Source: Photobacterium swingsii | Lineage (GTDB): Bacteria; Pseudomonadota; Gammaproteobacteria; Enterobacterales; Vibrionaceae | NCBI RefSeq assembly: GCF_024346715.1 | Contig: NZ_AP024853.1 | Span: 1,178,001 to 1,242,000 of the forward strand | DNA length: 64,000 nt | Reading direction: 5' to 3' | In this document: positions 18,992 to 28,058 of the stretch, piece after piece | Position numbering within the stretch: the first letter of the stretch is position 1 | Layout of the letters: each line of letters starts with the position of its first letter | The notes under the pieces: model-generated | The model's database searches: none | What the model saw: only the letters and a program-made list of their open reading frames with translations | Told to the model about the DNA's origin: nothing | Made by a program: the position numbers and the translations under genes

Positions 18992-19009
18992 GGGGTGGTA
19001 AACCACCCC
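18992..19009 (-). repeat. GC-rich hairpin between hcp and vgrG
   Basis: Perfect stem GGGGTGG (18992-18998) / CCACCCC (19003-19009) with a TAAA loop, just after the hcp stop. No clear T-run follows on the minus strand. It would protect the hcp 3' end or partly terminate, giving more Hcp than VgrG. Confidence 0.6.
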
Positions 19010-19016
19010 GCAGAAA

Positions 19017-19499
19017 TTACATTGACTGACCTTTTGTTCCGCTGTAAGCGTAACGTAAGGTATCGCCTTTCTTATTCGTATCATCAGATGGCATTACATT
19101 CATTTCCATTTGTGTGTAGGAAATGGTAATAGTTTCAATTGGACGGTCATCTTGAACAGACACTGCATAAGATGAAATCATTGCATCTGTAAGGGTGATA
19201 TTCATGATGTCTTCCACACCATCTTTACCCTGCTTAGTCATATGAAATATAGCAGGAACCCCCATTCCAATTGTTGCTTCTTTAAATAGCGCGGTAGACG
19301 CAGAGTCCTGTAATTTAGTGATAGTCATATCATATAAACGTGCAGCACTTGCTTCACGGTCTTGAGCAGTACCTGTAAATGATGTGATTTCACGACCCAC
19401 ACTCCAATCAACCGAAAGAAGAGTAATCATATCTTTATAAGCTTCAGCTGTTGCTTCGCCTTTAATATCACCATATTTCAGGTAAGTATTCGCTTGCAT
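19017..19499 (-). CDS. hcp: Hcp tube protein (TssD)
   Basis: 160 aa, the standard Hcp length, beta-rich and without a signal peptide. Family features include the start with YLKYGDIKGEAT, the loop SVDWSVGREITSFTG and the C-terminal strand ETITISYTQMEMNV. Hexamers stack into the inner tube expelled by the sheath and also carry small effectors. It lies after clpV with an unusually long 218-base gap that contains two inverted repeats (19613-19640, 19650-19663), so it may have its own promoter. AGGAGATTTGC upstream of the ATG is a strong ribosome-binding site, in keeping with high expression. Confidence 0.97.
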   Translation of the reverse strand: MQANTYLKYGDIKGEATAEAYKDMITLLSVDWSVGREITSFTGTAQDREASAARLYDMTITKLQDSASTALFKEATIGMGVPAIFHMTKQGKDGVEDIMNITLTDAMISSYAVSVQDDRPIETITISYTQMEMNVMPSDDTNKKGDTLRYAYSGTKGQSM

Positions 19500-19612
19500 G
19501 CAAATCTCCTATTAGCATTCATTTGTTTTGCGTTTATTAATAACTTTCGCATTAAAGATACCGCTATCATTTTATTGACAGCAATATCCATAAATAACCA
19601 CTTAACAGTCAG

Positions 19613-19663
19613 GTAATTATATTGACGGGTGGATAATTACATATATTGTAAATTGCGCAATTT
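19613..19663. promoter_or_regulatory. Candidate hcp control region with two inverted repeats
   Basis: In the clpV-hcp gap, GTAATTAT (19613-19620) and ATAATTAC (19633-19640) form a perfect 8-bp inverted repeat. A perfect 14-bp palindrome AAATTGCGCAATTT occupies 19650-19663. They lie about 115-165 bases before the hcp ATG. A 14-bp palindrome is more operator-like than terminator-like. No known regulator can be assigned. Confidence 0.4.
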
Positions 19664-19717
19664 CCATTTATATTTTTTTGAAAATGCTTCACAAAACCAT
19701 ATGATAAAGAATGTTGT

Positions 19718-22294
19718 TTATTCTATATCTACGGTGAAATTATCATCTTTAAAATTAAGGCGAATACTATCAATTGGACTATTGACAGAAAGACTATTTA
19801 ATATACTGGTTGATAATAATGGCAATAATGTTTTTTGTATATTTTGTTGAATAATACGCGCCCCAGAATTAGGTTCATGAGACAAATCAATTAAATAATT
19901 GATGATTTCATTATTATATTCAAAGCACGCACCATAGTTTTGTTCAAACCGCTTCACTAATCGATTCAACTGTAATTCTGCAATTTGTTTTAAAACACTT
20001 TGCGTTAACGGAAAAAATGGAATGACATTCATTCGTCCAATAAACGCGGGTTTAAATACTTTCAATAACTCATCTTGCAAAGCATCAGCTAGTCCTTCAG
20101 GGCTCGGCATCATTTCAGGATCATCACACAGTTGCATGATCAAATCTGTACCAATATTTGACGTCAAAATGATAATGGTATTTTTAAAGTCGATATCCCG
20201 TCCTTCACCATCTTTAATCGTTCCTTTATCAAACACCTGGTAAAATATATCTTGAACACCTGGGTGGGCTTTTTCAATTTCATCAAGCAGAACTACACTA
20301 TAAGGTTTCCGTCTTACAGCCTCGGTAAGCACTCCACCCTCACCAAATCCAACATAACCAGGAGGAGAACCCAACAACAATGAAACTTTATGTTCTTCTT
20401 TATATTCAGACATGTTAATTGTGGTGATATGCGCTTCACTGCCATAAATCTGTTCTGCCAGTGCTAGGGCTGATTCAGTTTTACCGACACCACTTGGGCC
20501 AGCTAATAAAAAGACACCATCAGGCTTATTTTCGTCATTAAGGTTAGCGCGTGAAATTTTTACGACTTCTGCGAGATGATTAAGTGCGTGATCTTGCCCT
20601 ATTACACGCTGTTTTAAGTGCTGTTCAAGTGACAGAATTTGTTCGATCTCGTCCGACTGCATTCGACCAACGGGAATCCCCGTCCAGTCAGCAACCACTT
20701 CTGCGATTAGGTACTCATCAACCTCAAAAAAAACCATGGGCTCATTATTATTGGCTAAAGACTGCTTAATTTCGACTAATTCATCATGAGTCTGCGGCTG
20801 CTCATCACCTTCAAGCAATGCTGTCACCAAGGTACGAGCTTGTTCAACTTGTGATTTTTCATGCTGCCAATGATGGCGATAAACCTGTAGCTCAGTTTCT
20901 TTTTCGTCATACAATCGCTTCAATTCAACGATGTGATCATGATGGGATGAGCCTGTAACTTGCTCTTTTTCCAACTGTTTAATTTCTATCAACTGTTGTT
21001 CAAGCGCTTTTTGTAATCGCTCGACTTTCGCTGGTATCGTTGCTTGACTCATCGCCACACGAGCACAAGCTGTATCTAATAACCCCACCGCTTTATCTGG
21101 CAGTTGCCTACCACTGATGTATCGATTAGATAGTTTTACGGCAGCTTGCAAAGCCTGATCGGTAATATTCACCCCGTGATGCTTTTCCATAACAGGTAAT
21201 AAACCGCGCAGCATAACGACGGCCAAATCTTCACTTGGCTCCTCTACTTTAACCACCTGAAAACGGCGAGCGAGTGCCGCATCTTTCTCAAAGTACTTTT
21301 TGTACTCGGCCCAAGTCGTTGCTGCTATAGTGCGCAGCTCACCACGAGCGAGTGCTGGCTTTAATATATTTGCGGCATCACTTTGCCCTGCTTGCCCCCC
21401 ACTACCGACCATGGCATGTGCTTCATCAATGAAAATAATGATAGGTATGGGGGAAGACTTCACTTCCTGAATAACAGACTTTAGCCTATTCTCAAACTCC
21501 CCTTTCATCCCAGCACCAGCTTGAAGTAGCGCAAGGTCAAGGGAACGTATAGTCACGCTTTTTAAGCTATCAGGTACATCATCTGCCGCTATGCGTAATG
21601 CTAAGCCTTCAACAACCGCCGTTTTCCCAACACCAGCTTCACCCGTTAAGATTGGGTTATTTTGACGACGGCGGGATAAGATATCGATCATCTGTCGAAT
21701 CTCATTATCTCGCCCCACAATGGGATCAATCTCACCACTGCGAGCTTGGTGAGTAAGATCAATAGTAAATTGATCAAGCGCAGGCGTTGCAGCAGACGAA
21801 CTAACGGCAGATGTTGTATGCACGGCGTTTTGAGCTATCTCAGGCCAAATGTGCAACAACTTAGTCGGTTCTACTTTCGTGATTTCGTTACTGTATAAAC
21901 TCACAAAAGACGACAAACTTTCATCAGCTGAGAGCGCATAGAATAAATGGACGATACCTAAGCACTCATCACCAAATTCAATGGTTGCAGCAAGCCATGC
22001 CTGTCGAAGTAGAGTAACGGTATGAATAGCCAAACCTGGTGCATCCTCACAGCCAGTTTGAAGGCGCTCCAGCCTGATCAGCAAATCATTTTTTAATCTT
22101 GCATCATCAATTTCAAAAAATTGACTAATGGCCTGATAATCACTTATTTGCGCATCTAAAATACAGCATAACCAATGCAATACTTCCACACTGGCATGGC
22201 TACGTGAATTAGCCAGGGCGGCGCTTGACTCTAGTGTCCTTTTTGCGTCAGGGGTGAGTTTTTCCACCAACGACTTCAATGTCATTGTCGACAT
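19718..22294 (-). CDS. clpV: ClpV sheath-recycling AAA+ ATPase (TssH)
   Basis: 858 aa. Clp N-domain (about 10-150), then AAA1 with Walker A GEAGVGKTAVVEG and Walker B IIIFIDEAHAMVG, a coiled-coil middle region (about 410-530), and AAA2 with Walker A AGPSGVGKTESA and the segment VVLLDEIEKAHP. It unfolds and recycles contracted TssB/TssC sheaths; the N-domain binds TssC, and TagJ (encoded upstream) can help by binding TssB. The ATG has an AAAGG motif and lies 19 bases after tssG. Both ATPase sites are intact. Confidence 0.97.
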   Translation of the reverse strand: MSTMTLKSLVEKLTPDAKRTLESSAALANSRSHASVEVLHWLCCILDAQISDYQAISQFFEIDDARLKNDLLIRLERLQTGCEDAPGLAIHTVTLLRQAWLAATIEFGDECLGIVHLFYALSADESLSSFVSLYSNEITKVEPTKLLHIWPEIAQNAVHTTSAVSSSAATPALDQFTIDLTHQARSGEIDPIVGRDNEIRQMIDILSRRRQNNPILTGEAGVGKTAVVEGLALRIAADDVPDSLKSVTIRSLDLALLQAGAGMKGEFENRLKSVIQEVKSSPIPIIIFIDEAHAMVGSGGQAGQSDAANILKPALARGELRTIAATTWAEYKKYFEKDAALARRFQVVKVEEPSEDLAVVMLRGLLPVMEKHHGVNITDQALQAAVKLSNRYISGRQLPDKAVGLLDTACARVAMSQATIPAKVERLQKALEQQLIEIKQLEKEQVTGSSHHDHIVELKRLYDEKETELQVYRHHWQHEKSQVEQARTLVTALLEGDEQPQTHDELVEIKQSLANNNEPMVFFEVDEYLIAEVVADWTGIPVGRMQSDEIEQILSLEQHLKQRVIGQDHALNHLAEVVKISRANLNDENKPDGVFLLAGPSGVGKTESALALAEQIYGSEAHITTINMSEYKEEHKVSLLLGSPPGYVGFGEGGVLTEAVRRKPYSVVLLDEIEKAHPGVQDIFYQVFDKGTIKDGEGRDIDFKNTIIILTSNIGTDLIMQLCDDPEMMPSPEGLADALQDELLKVFKPAFIGRMNVIPFFPLTQSVLKQIAELQLNRLVKRFEQNYGACFEYNNEIINYLIDLSHEPNSGARIIQQNIQKTLLPLLSTSILNSLSVNSPIDSIRLNFKDDNFTVDIE

Positions 22295-22313
22295 AAATTA
22301 CCTTTAACTAAGA

Positions 22314-23285
22314 CTAATTAATTGAAATTTTTACCGGCTGAGCTGCAAGCAAAGACGGCATCCCAAGCATGGCACTCAACCCGAGTTGAGTTTCATGACC
22401 TAACGATGCCTGTGGTAAATCGGCGTAGTGTGTTTGCACTTCCCAATCAACTTGCGTGGATTGAGGCACAAAATGCTGGGCAAGATGATTGAGGCGCACC
22501 ATTAAGTCACTTTTTTGAATAAGTCGACGTGTTAACTGTGCATCCTTTACATAGAGAACGATCCGAATCGCAGCATTAACATTCCATACTTGCTTGCCTA
22601 GCACGGTTGTTTGCCCTAACTGAGCATGCAGTCCTTCAGGCTCAGCGTGCGAACATAAAGCGGTTTGCTCATTCGCCTGCAGTGGGACCCATCGCCCCAC
22701 AAATTCATCAACGTCAACATCACATTGCAGCGTATGTGAAAGAATGGCTCTCAATGAGGCGGTATTTCGTACTGTTTTGGCAAGCAAGCCTCCCCAGTAA
22801 ATATCCTTATCATCACTCGCACCGGTCAATGAATGCAGCGCTTGATGGATATCTGTTGGTTGTCCCCATAAATAACGCTGATGATGAACACCGTACTGAT
22901 ACTTTTCCCATGCCCTGTAATAAAGTGATATAAGTCGATGATTAAACAAATCTAAAAAATCTCGCAATGCGTAATCTTTCTGCTTTACGCGCTGTAAGAT
23001 CAGTTCCGTATAATGTTGAGGCAGCACACCTGAAACACCAGTAAGGCCAAAAGAACTCACTTCTAACGTTAAGGGCTTCCCCACTTTTTCCGGTTGAATA
23101 GTCACTTCGCTCGCAGCGAAGCCAAGGTGCTGGGCTGCGACAAAGCGTATTGTTTCATTATCGACAAAAGCATCAGTCCCTATTTCAAAATGCCCTGTCG
23201 AACGGATATAGTGGCAATATAATGCATACACGACCTCATATAAATCTTGCCCTTGGAACCTTGTAAAATCGACAGCTTCGTTCAC
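22314..23285 (-). CDS. tssG: TssG baseplate protein
   Basis: 323 aa from the preferred GTG start at 23285. That GTG overlaps the tssF TGA (GTGA) and has GGAAGG seven bases upstream, a far better context than the in-frame ATG at 23318. Family segments include VTIQPEKVGKPLTLEVSSFGLTGVSGVLPQHYTELI, here split by chance, the LFNHRLISLYYRAWEKY motif (about 120-136) and the C-terminal YADLPQASLGHETQLG. It pairs with TssF and TssK in the baseplate wedge. Part of the tssE-tssF-tssG-clpV order common to most T6SS clusters. Confidence 0.94.
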   Translation of the reverse strand: MNEAVDFTRFQGQDLYEVVYALYCHYIRSTGHFEIGTDAFVDNETIRFVAAQHLGFAASEVTIQPEKVGKPLTLEVSSFGLTGVSGVLPQHYTELILQRVKQKDYALRDFLDLFNHRLISLYYRAWEKYQYGVHHQRYLWGQPTDIHQALHSLTGASDDKDIYWGGLLAKTVRNTASLRAILSHTLQCDVDVDEFVGRWVPLQANEQTALCSHAEPEGLHAQLGQTTVLGKQVWNVNAAIRIVLYVKDAQLTRRLIQKSDLMVRLNHLAQHFVPQSTQVDWEVQTHYADLPQASLGHETQLGLSAMLGMPSLLAAQPVKISIN

Positions 23286-25111
23286 AGTAATACCTTCCCA
23301 CCAGCAGTGGCTGGCCATTCATGGAATGCTTGCTCTTGCCCATGTAACCAAACGCGTAACCGCGTAAAGCTATTAACAGCAGCATATTGTGCGAAAAAGT
23401 GGGCTAGTACATTACTGAACAAGAAGATCATAGGTTCTTGTACGTCATTGATAGAAAACGTCAGGTCAACATCAGAACCATGGCAAAAACCTACACGTCC
23501 ATTTTGATTTACTCGTGCGGTAGCCGCCGTCACTTTCAATCCGACGATGGCATCAATCAATACTTTGGTTTGCGGTGAGGCTTTAAAATCATAGAGTCTT
23601 AGCGTTTCTTTTAGCGTGGCTAAACTATTACCATCGGTAAAGCTGTTAAGGGTTAATAGTTTTGCAAGCTGCCAACGCGTGCTGTCATGCAAACGTGGAC
23701 GTATGGGTTCCGTGGGTGGAAATAAGCAACGTACCCGTTCGAATACATCACCTTGCTGCGTTAAAAATACTTTTGGTTGACCGCCCCCAAACGGCAACCG
23801 AGAAGCTAAGTTTCGGTTACTACACTGCGTCTCTATTTTTAAACTCCAGCGGTCTTTTTCATCAGGATCGAGATGTTTTGAATAACGATCAACGACAGAA
23901 ATAAAGGTTTCACGACCCGGCTCATCAAAGCCTCCAGCCCAATTCACATCTTCTCGGCGAATATTCCAATACAGCTCACTATCAGATAAATAATTTGGAT
24001 GTTCACCGCCATAGAACGGCATAACCTCAACCTCGGTATTATGCCAATTATGGGCAGTAACACGCTCAACGCTGATCACTTCATTGGCTTCCGATTGATT
24101 ATATGACGGTACTATCGGATATTCATGGCTAACATGATCAAGGGCGATCGGTTCAACCTGTTTGTTGAAAAGATTGATCACAGGCACACAGCCCAGCAAA
24201 ACATTCTCTTTTGCTAGCTGCTTAACCATAAGATCTGAAGGCTCATCAAAGTAAATGTACACCTCAGCCTCATCGCCTTCACCGAACCAATTAGGGTCAA
24301 GATCAACCAAATCGATAAATAAGAATTTTTCGGGTAATAAAAAATATTCCACCAACAATCGATAACCAGAAAAACTCTGCTGACGATACGGAATAACAGC
24401 CTGTTGCTCTTCAAATCCAGTCGCTTTAATGTGCTTCGCACTAATATACTTCACAGCCTGCGGATGATTTTTAGGCACAATGGCAATGCCGACTGCATAG
24501 CGCAACAGATACAAATAAAGCTGATAACTGACATGTGGCAAACCACCTAAATGAAGCCTTAGTGATGAGAATGCATAGTGACTAAATCGGTGTTCACTAT
24601 CCGTTCCTGCCAATTGCAACTTAAGCACGGATCGAGCAGCGCGGTTAAAATGAGGGTCAGGCGCGTGAAATGGAGAGTTTTCAAAACTCACATTGTCCAA
24701 GTCAAAAGGCCACAATTGAGTAGAAGAACACGTCTGAAAATGGCAGCGTTTGAAATGATCAGCGACGAGTTCGACTGACTCCCCTTTGTCCACAGTAAAG
24801 CCAACACTCACATTGTCTTTCGTCGACATCTGAATCACACTCATTGATGGGATCGTGGCATGGTAATCAGGATAAAGCTGGCCAATCAGCGCTTCGGTTA
24901 ATTGCGGGTAGCTATCATCTAAGTTACGTCGAATTTGTGCTGTTAATAACGCAAAACCTTCCATCATTCGCGAAGCGTGTGGGTCTTCGACCTGGCTATC
25001 ACTTAGTCGCAACCGTCCCGCAATTTTAGGGTGCTTTTCCGCATATTCCGCCCCCATCTTGCGCATATAAGCCAGTTCACGATTATAATATTTTAATAGA
25101 TCATCACTCAT
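23282..25111 (-). CDS. tssF: TssF baseplate protein
   Basis: 609 aa from the ATG at 25111, which gives the family N-terminus MSDDLLKYYNRELAYMR and has GGAG seven bases upstream; the frame is open to 25126. Typical features include the segment HPKIAGRLRL near residue 35 and the conserved PSMSVIQMS. It forms the baseplate wedge with TssG and TssE. It begins one base after the tssE stop and overlaps tssG by four bases, so the three are tightly coupled. Confidence 0.95.
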   Translation of the reverse strand: MSDDLLKYYNRELAYMRKMGAEYAEKHPKIAGRLRLSDSQVEDPHASRMMEGFALLTAQIRRNLDDSYPQLTEALIGQLYPDYHATIPSMSVIQMSTKDNVSVGFTVDKGESVELVADHFKRCHFQTCSSTQLWPFDLDNVSFENSPFHAPDPHFNRAARSVLKLQLAGTDSEHRFSHYAFSSLRLHLGGLPHVSYQLYLYLLRYAVGIAIVPKNHPQAVKYISAKHIKATGFEEQQAVIPYRQQSFSGYRLLVEYFLLPEKFLFIDLVDLDPNWFGEGDEAEVYIYFDEPSDLMVKQLAKENVLLGCVPVINLFNKQVEPIALDHVSHEYPIVPSYNQSEANEVISVERVTAHNWHNTEVEVMPFYGGEHPNYLSDSELYWNIRREDVNWAGGFDEPGRETFISVVDRYSKHLDPDEKDRWSLKIETQCSNRNLASRLPFGGGQPKVFLTQQGDVFERVRCLFPPTEPIRPRLHDSTRWQLAKLLTLNSFTDGNSLATLKETLRLYDFKASPQTKVLIDAIVGLKVTAATARVNQNGRVGFCHGSDVDLTFSINDVQEPMIFLFSNVLAHFFAQYAAVNSFTRLRVWLHGQEQAFHEWPATAGGKVLL

Positions 25112-25112
25112 G

Positions 25113-25580
25113 TTATGACTCCTCAACCTTGATACCTAAACTCACGGGCTCAACTTCGGAATCAAAAACAAGCTCTTCTTGTTCTGTCCCAACACGAAAT
25201 ATCGCTTGAATACGTAATCTTAAAACTCGATCTTCAGGTGATCCTTCTTCTAATACAGAAACATAAACAGCATCAAATCTTGGTTCAAACCGAGTAATTG
25301 TTTCTTCAACAATACGACATAAATAGCTACGACCGTCGCTACTGCTAAAGGGCATTGATGAAAAATCAGGTAAGCCATAATTCATCACTGAAACATCAAG
25401 TTCAGTTAAACGCTTAGACCAGGTCAGCCAAGACCGTCGAGAATTCAAAAGTAATTCAATATCTCGCCGAACACTGTTTTTTAGCGCTTGCAAACTATAA
25501 GAAACGGGCTGCTCCGTAATAGCTTCGGGGGCATCATCAATTAGGTTATCGAGCAATGATGGTTTTAGCGGTACATACAT
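25113..25580 (-). CDS. tssE: TssE, gp25-like baseplate protein
   Basis: 155 aa. A gp25/lysozyme-like baseplate subunit that starts sheath polymerisation. The family EPR motif lies in RFEPRFDAVYVSV near residues 104-116, and the region LKNSVRRDIELLLNSRR near 33-49 is characteristic. It sits 20 bases after tagJ and one base before tssF. Normal length, no odd features. Confidence 0.94.
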   Translation of the reverse strand: MYVPLKPSLLDNLIDDAPEAITEQPVSYSLQALKNSVRRDIELLLNSRRSWLTWSKRLTELDVSVMNYGLPDFSSMPFSSSDGRSYLCRIVEETITRFEPRFDAVYVSVLEEGSPEDRVLRLRIQAIFRVGTEQEELVFDSEVEPVSLGIKVEES

Positions 25581-25600
25581 GATTACGCATCTCGAAAATG

Positions 25601-26401
25601 TTAAGCGACGTTTTCCATCAGCTCACACTGAGCGAGAGGAAGGGCACTATCACCAGCCAGCCACATTTTTTGCCCTTGCCCCACGACAACAGAGGTGCCC
25701 GAAATCTCGACCCAGTCAGTCTCACGCGCTAATTTTTGGGCATCGGTCAAACTGTCAACGTATGTCATTGGAATAAATGCATCTCCGCTCGGTCCATCAA
25801 TCACCTCAATATTCACTTTACGCCAAATGTGCTCAACAAGGGATGTGACAGGCATAAATTGAATACGATCAACGTCAGTAAAAGGCACTAAATAATATTG
25901 CCCGTCAGTACCAAATAATTCGATGTAACCCGCCAAACTATCGTCTAAATCTCGGCAGTCGTCAGATTTGTGCTGGTTAATCATAAAAGCAGACTGGCGA
26001 CGACAAGATTCTAATTGCCCTGCATATTGCTGAATGTCAGCTTCGCTCTTTTGGCATCGAGCAATATTGAGCGCCACTAGATTTTCAAATTCTTGCCTAT
26101 CACCTTTCAATAATTGCACGGTGGCATTGCCTGCAAAAAAGTCCGCTCTGGCTTGTGCAGCATGAATCAGTTGGCGCAGGTTATTACCACCCACTAAATA
26201 TTCAGGGTATTGTTTGATCAACAACGAAAGCTGCTGATCGGCACGTTCAAGTTGACCATCAATACATAGAAGCTCAATAAAGTTACTGCGTAAATCACTG
26301 TCTTTTGGTTTCGCTTTCAGCTTATCCATATAATCACAAAGAATATCTTTGATACTTTCCTGCTGTAAGCGAATATTTAAGCTTTCCATAACTTTATCCA
26401 T
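25601..26401 (-). CDS. tagJ: TagJ (ImpE/SciE family) T6SS accessory protein
   Basis: 266 aa. The N-terminal half is tetratricopeptide-like (LRSNFIELLCIDGQLERADQQLSLL), and the C-terminal half has the ImpE beta domain with GQYYLVPFTDVDRIQF. TagJ binds the N-terminal helix of TssB and assists ClpV in sheath disassembly in a subset of systems; having it next to the sheath genes and clpV fits. It starts one base after the stop of the second TssC gene. A second ATG at 26389 is possible as the start. Confidence 0.88.
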   Translation of the reverse strand: MDKVMESLNIRLQQESIKDILCDYMDKLKAKPKDSDLRSNFIELLCIDGQLERADQQLSLLIKQYPEYLVGGNNLRQLIHAAQARADFFAGNATVQLLKGDRQEFENLVALNIARCQKSEADIQQYAGQLESCRRQSAFMINQHKSDDCRDLDDSLAGYIELFGTDGQYYLVPFTDVDRIQFMPVTSLVEHIWRKVNIEVIDGPSGDAFIPMTYVDSLTDAQKLARETDWVEISGTSVVVGQGQKMWLAGDSALPLAQCELMENVA

Positions 26402-26402
26402 T

Positions 26403-27935
26403 TTAATTTGATATTGGTGATAGTTCTGTAATTAATCGAATATTAGACACCATCTGATCCAGTTGAAAATGCGGCCGTAAATGAATGACTGAGTAAAAGC
26501 ACCCTCGATTGCCTAGTTTTTCTTTAACCCTTATTCTTGCTTCATGAAGAGGGTATTTAGATCGCATTTCTTCGGACAAGGAATCAGATGAAGTGGTGTA
26601 CTGCATTAACCACTTTTGAAAATACCGCTCTATTTGATCTGCAGTTTCAAATGACCCTATTTTATCGCGACCGATTACCTTTATATAATGTGCAAATCTA
26701 GACACACACAATATATATTGCAGCATAGATGCCAGACGCGCATTAACTGCATCAGACTCTGATGAAAACTGTTTGGATTCATTTACAGATGAATTACTGT
26801 AAAAAGATAAAAAACCCGTCTCGTAAACTGAAGATACCGGAATAAACCCACTATCAGATAATTGTTTTTCCAGTCTATCACCGACCTGCAAGTTGACTGA
26901 CATCTTATTCTTTTTTAATCGACGCGTGACGCAAAAATGGCTTTGTGGAACTTTAACCACTAGACCTTGGCGATATTTCCCTGCTTGTACACCGCGAATG
27001 TGGGAAAACCAGCCAGACTCACAAAAAGCACGAACAGTAACAGCAGCAAAAGCATAAGCAGCATTCCCCCACAAATAATCAGACTCTGAATGTGAAAGCG
27101 ACTCTCGGTAAGAAAACTGCTCTCTTCTAGACCCATCAGGGGTATAAGGCGAACGTAAAAGTATATCAGGTAAAGTAATACCTAAAAATTTGGCATCTTC
27201 CATCGCTCTAACACTCTGCCATTCAATATACTCTGGCTGAGAAAATTGTGTTTCAATATGAGCGACAGATGCTAGCTCTGAAAATTTATCGACTCCAAAA
27301 AAGCTGGGATCTGCCGATGTAATAAATGGTGCAAAAGAAGCAGCGGCCGTTTGCGATATTTTCCGTAACGTATCTACATCATTCGCATGTTGGTTCCCCT
27401 GCAAGCGATGCGTTATTTTATAATCGCCAATCAGTAAACCAAAAGGCTCTCCTCCAGGCATATTAAATTCATTGTTATAAATAACGCGAAAGAAATCACT
27501 CTGATCAAAATCAATAGCTTTAGCACTATCCCTCGTCAATTCACTCCAAGTAAGGTGTAATAATTTAACTCTACACTTTTGCTCTGTGTCATATTCATTC
27601 TCTTGCTCAACTAAGTATGCGAGACCACGCCAACTTGCTTCAAGTTTTTTTAAACTATCATTATGTAATATTGCATCAAGTTGTTGTGAAATCTTTTCAT
27701 CTATTGCAGTAATCGCTGCTAGCAACATCGCAGTTAAAGATTGCTTATTACATTCCCCTTTATTAAAACAAGTATGTATATCCAGCCACATTCTTAGTGA
27801 TAACGCATCGTCCTTTGTATCTAAAAAGGCATCAACCAACTGACTCTTAGAGTATAAGTCGTGTATTTCTTGTTGCTTTGGACTACCTGAAGATAAAAAT
27901 AACTCAGATACAAATGAAATATTTTCATTAACCAA
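26403..27935 (-). CDS. Second TssC-family sheath protein (paralogue)
   Basis: 510 aa, a full-length homologue of TssC (28059-29549). Matching segments include LEASWRGLAYLV against LEGSWRGLHHLT, FDQSDFFRVIYNNEFNMPGGEPFG against the TssC equivalent, and SRFAHYIKVIGRDKIGSF against SRFAHYLKVMARDKIGSF. Clusters of the Vibrio T6SS1 type carry such a second copy. The start appears to be TTG at 27935, preceded by AAGGG at a spacing of six; no ATG occurs in the first 48 codons. The Shine-Dalgarno bases fall in a small AAGGG/CCCTT inverted repeat, and a strong hairpin at 27957-27983 lies upstream. Less of it than of TssC is expected. Role unknown: minor sheath, cap or baseplate component. Confidence 0.85.
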   Translation of the reverse strand: MVNENISFVSELFLSSGSPKQQEIHDLYSKSQLVDAFLDTKDDALSLRMWLDIHTCFNKGECNKQSLTAMLLAAITAIDEKISQQLDAILHNDSLKKLEASWRGLAYLVEQENEYDTEQKCRVKLLHLTWSELTRDSAKAIDFDQSDFFRVIYNNEFNMPGGEPFGLLIGDYKITHRLQGNQHANDVDTLRKISQTAAASFAPFITSADPSFFGVDKFSELASVAHIETQFSQPEYIEWQSVRAMEDAKFLGITLPDILLRSPYTPDGSRREQFSYRESLSHSESDYLWGNAAYAFAAVTVRAFCESGWFSHIRGVQAGKYRQGLVVKVPQSHFCVTRRLKKNKMSVNLQVGDRLEKQLSDSGFIPVSSVYETGFLSFYSNSSVNESKQFSSESDAVNARLASMLQYILCVSRFAHYIKVIGRDKIGSFETADQIERYFQKWLMQYTTSSDSLSEEMRSKYPLHEARIRVKEKLGNRGCFYSVIHLRPHFQLDQMVSNIRLITELSPISN

Positions 27936-27956
27936 GGGTGACCCTTACTTAAAACA

Positions 27957-27983
27957 TTAGAGCTGGTAACTCACCAGCTCTAA
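27957..27983 (-). terminator. Hairpin between tssC and its paralogue, probable partial terminator
   Basis: Perfect 11-bp stem TTAGAGCTGGT (27957-27967) / ACCAGCTCTAA (27973-27983) with a 5-base loop. On the minus strand it is followed by ATGTTTTAAG, a short T-run, so leaky termination is likely. Confidence 0.65.
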
Positions 27984-28058
27984 ATACAACAACCTTATGA
28001 TGATTTATATAATCACCATATATAGTTATCTACTTCAATAAAGTTGGAATTATGACTA

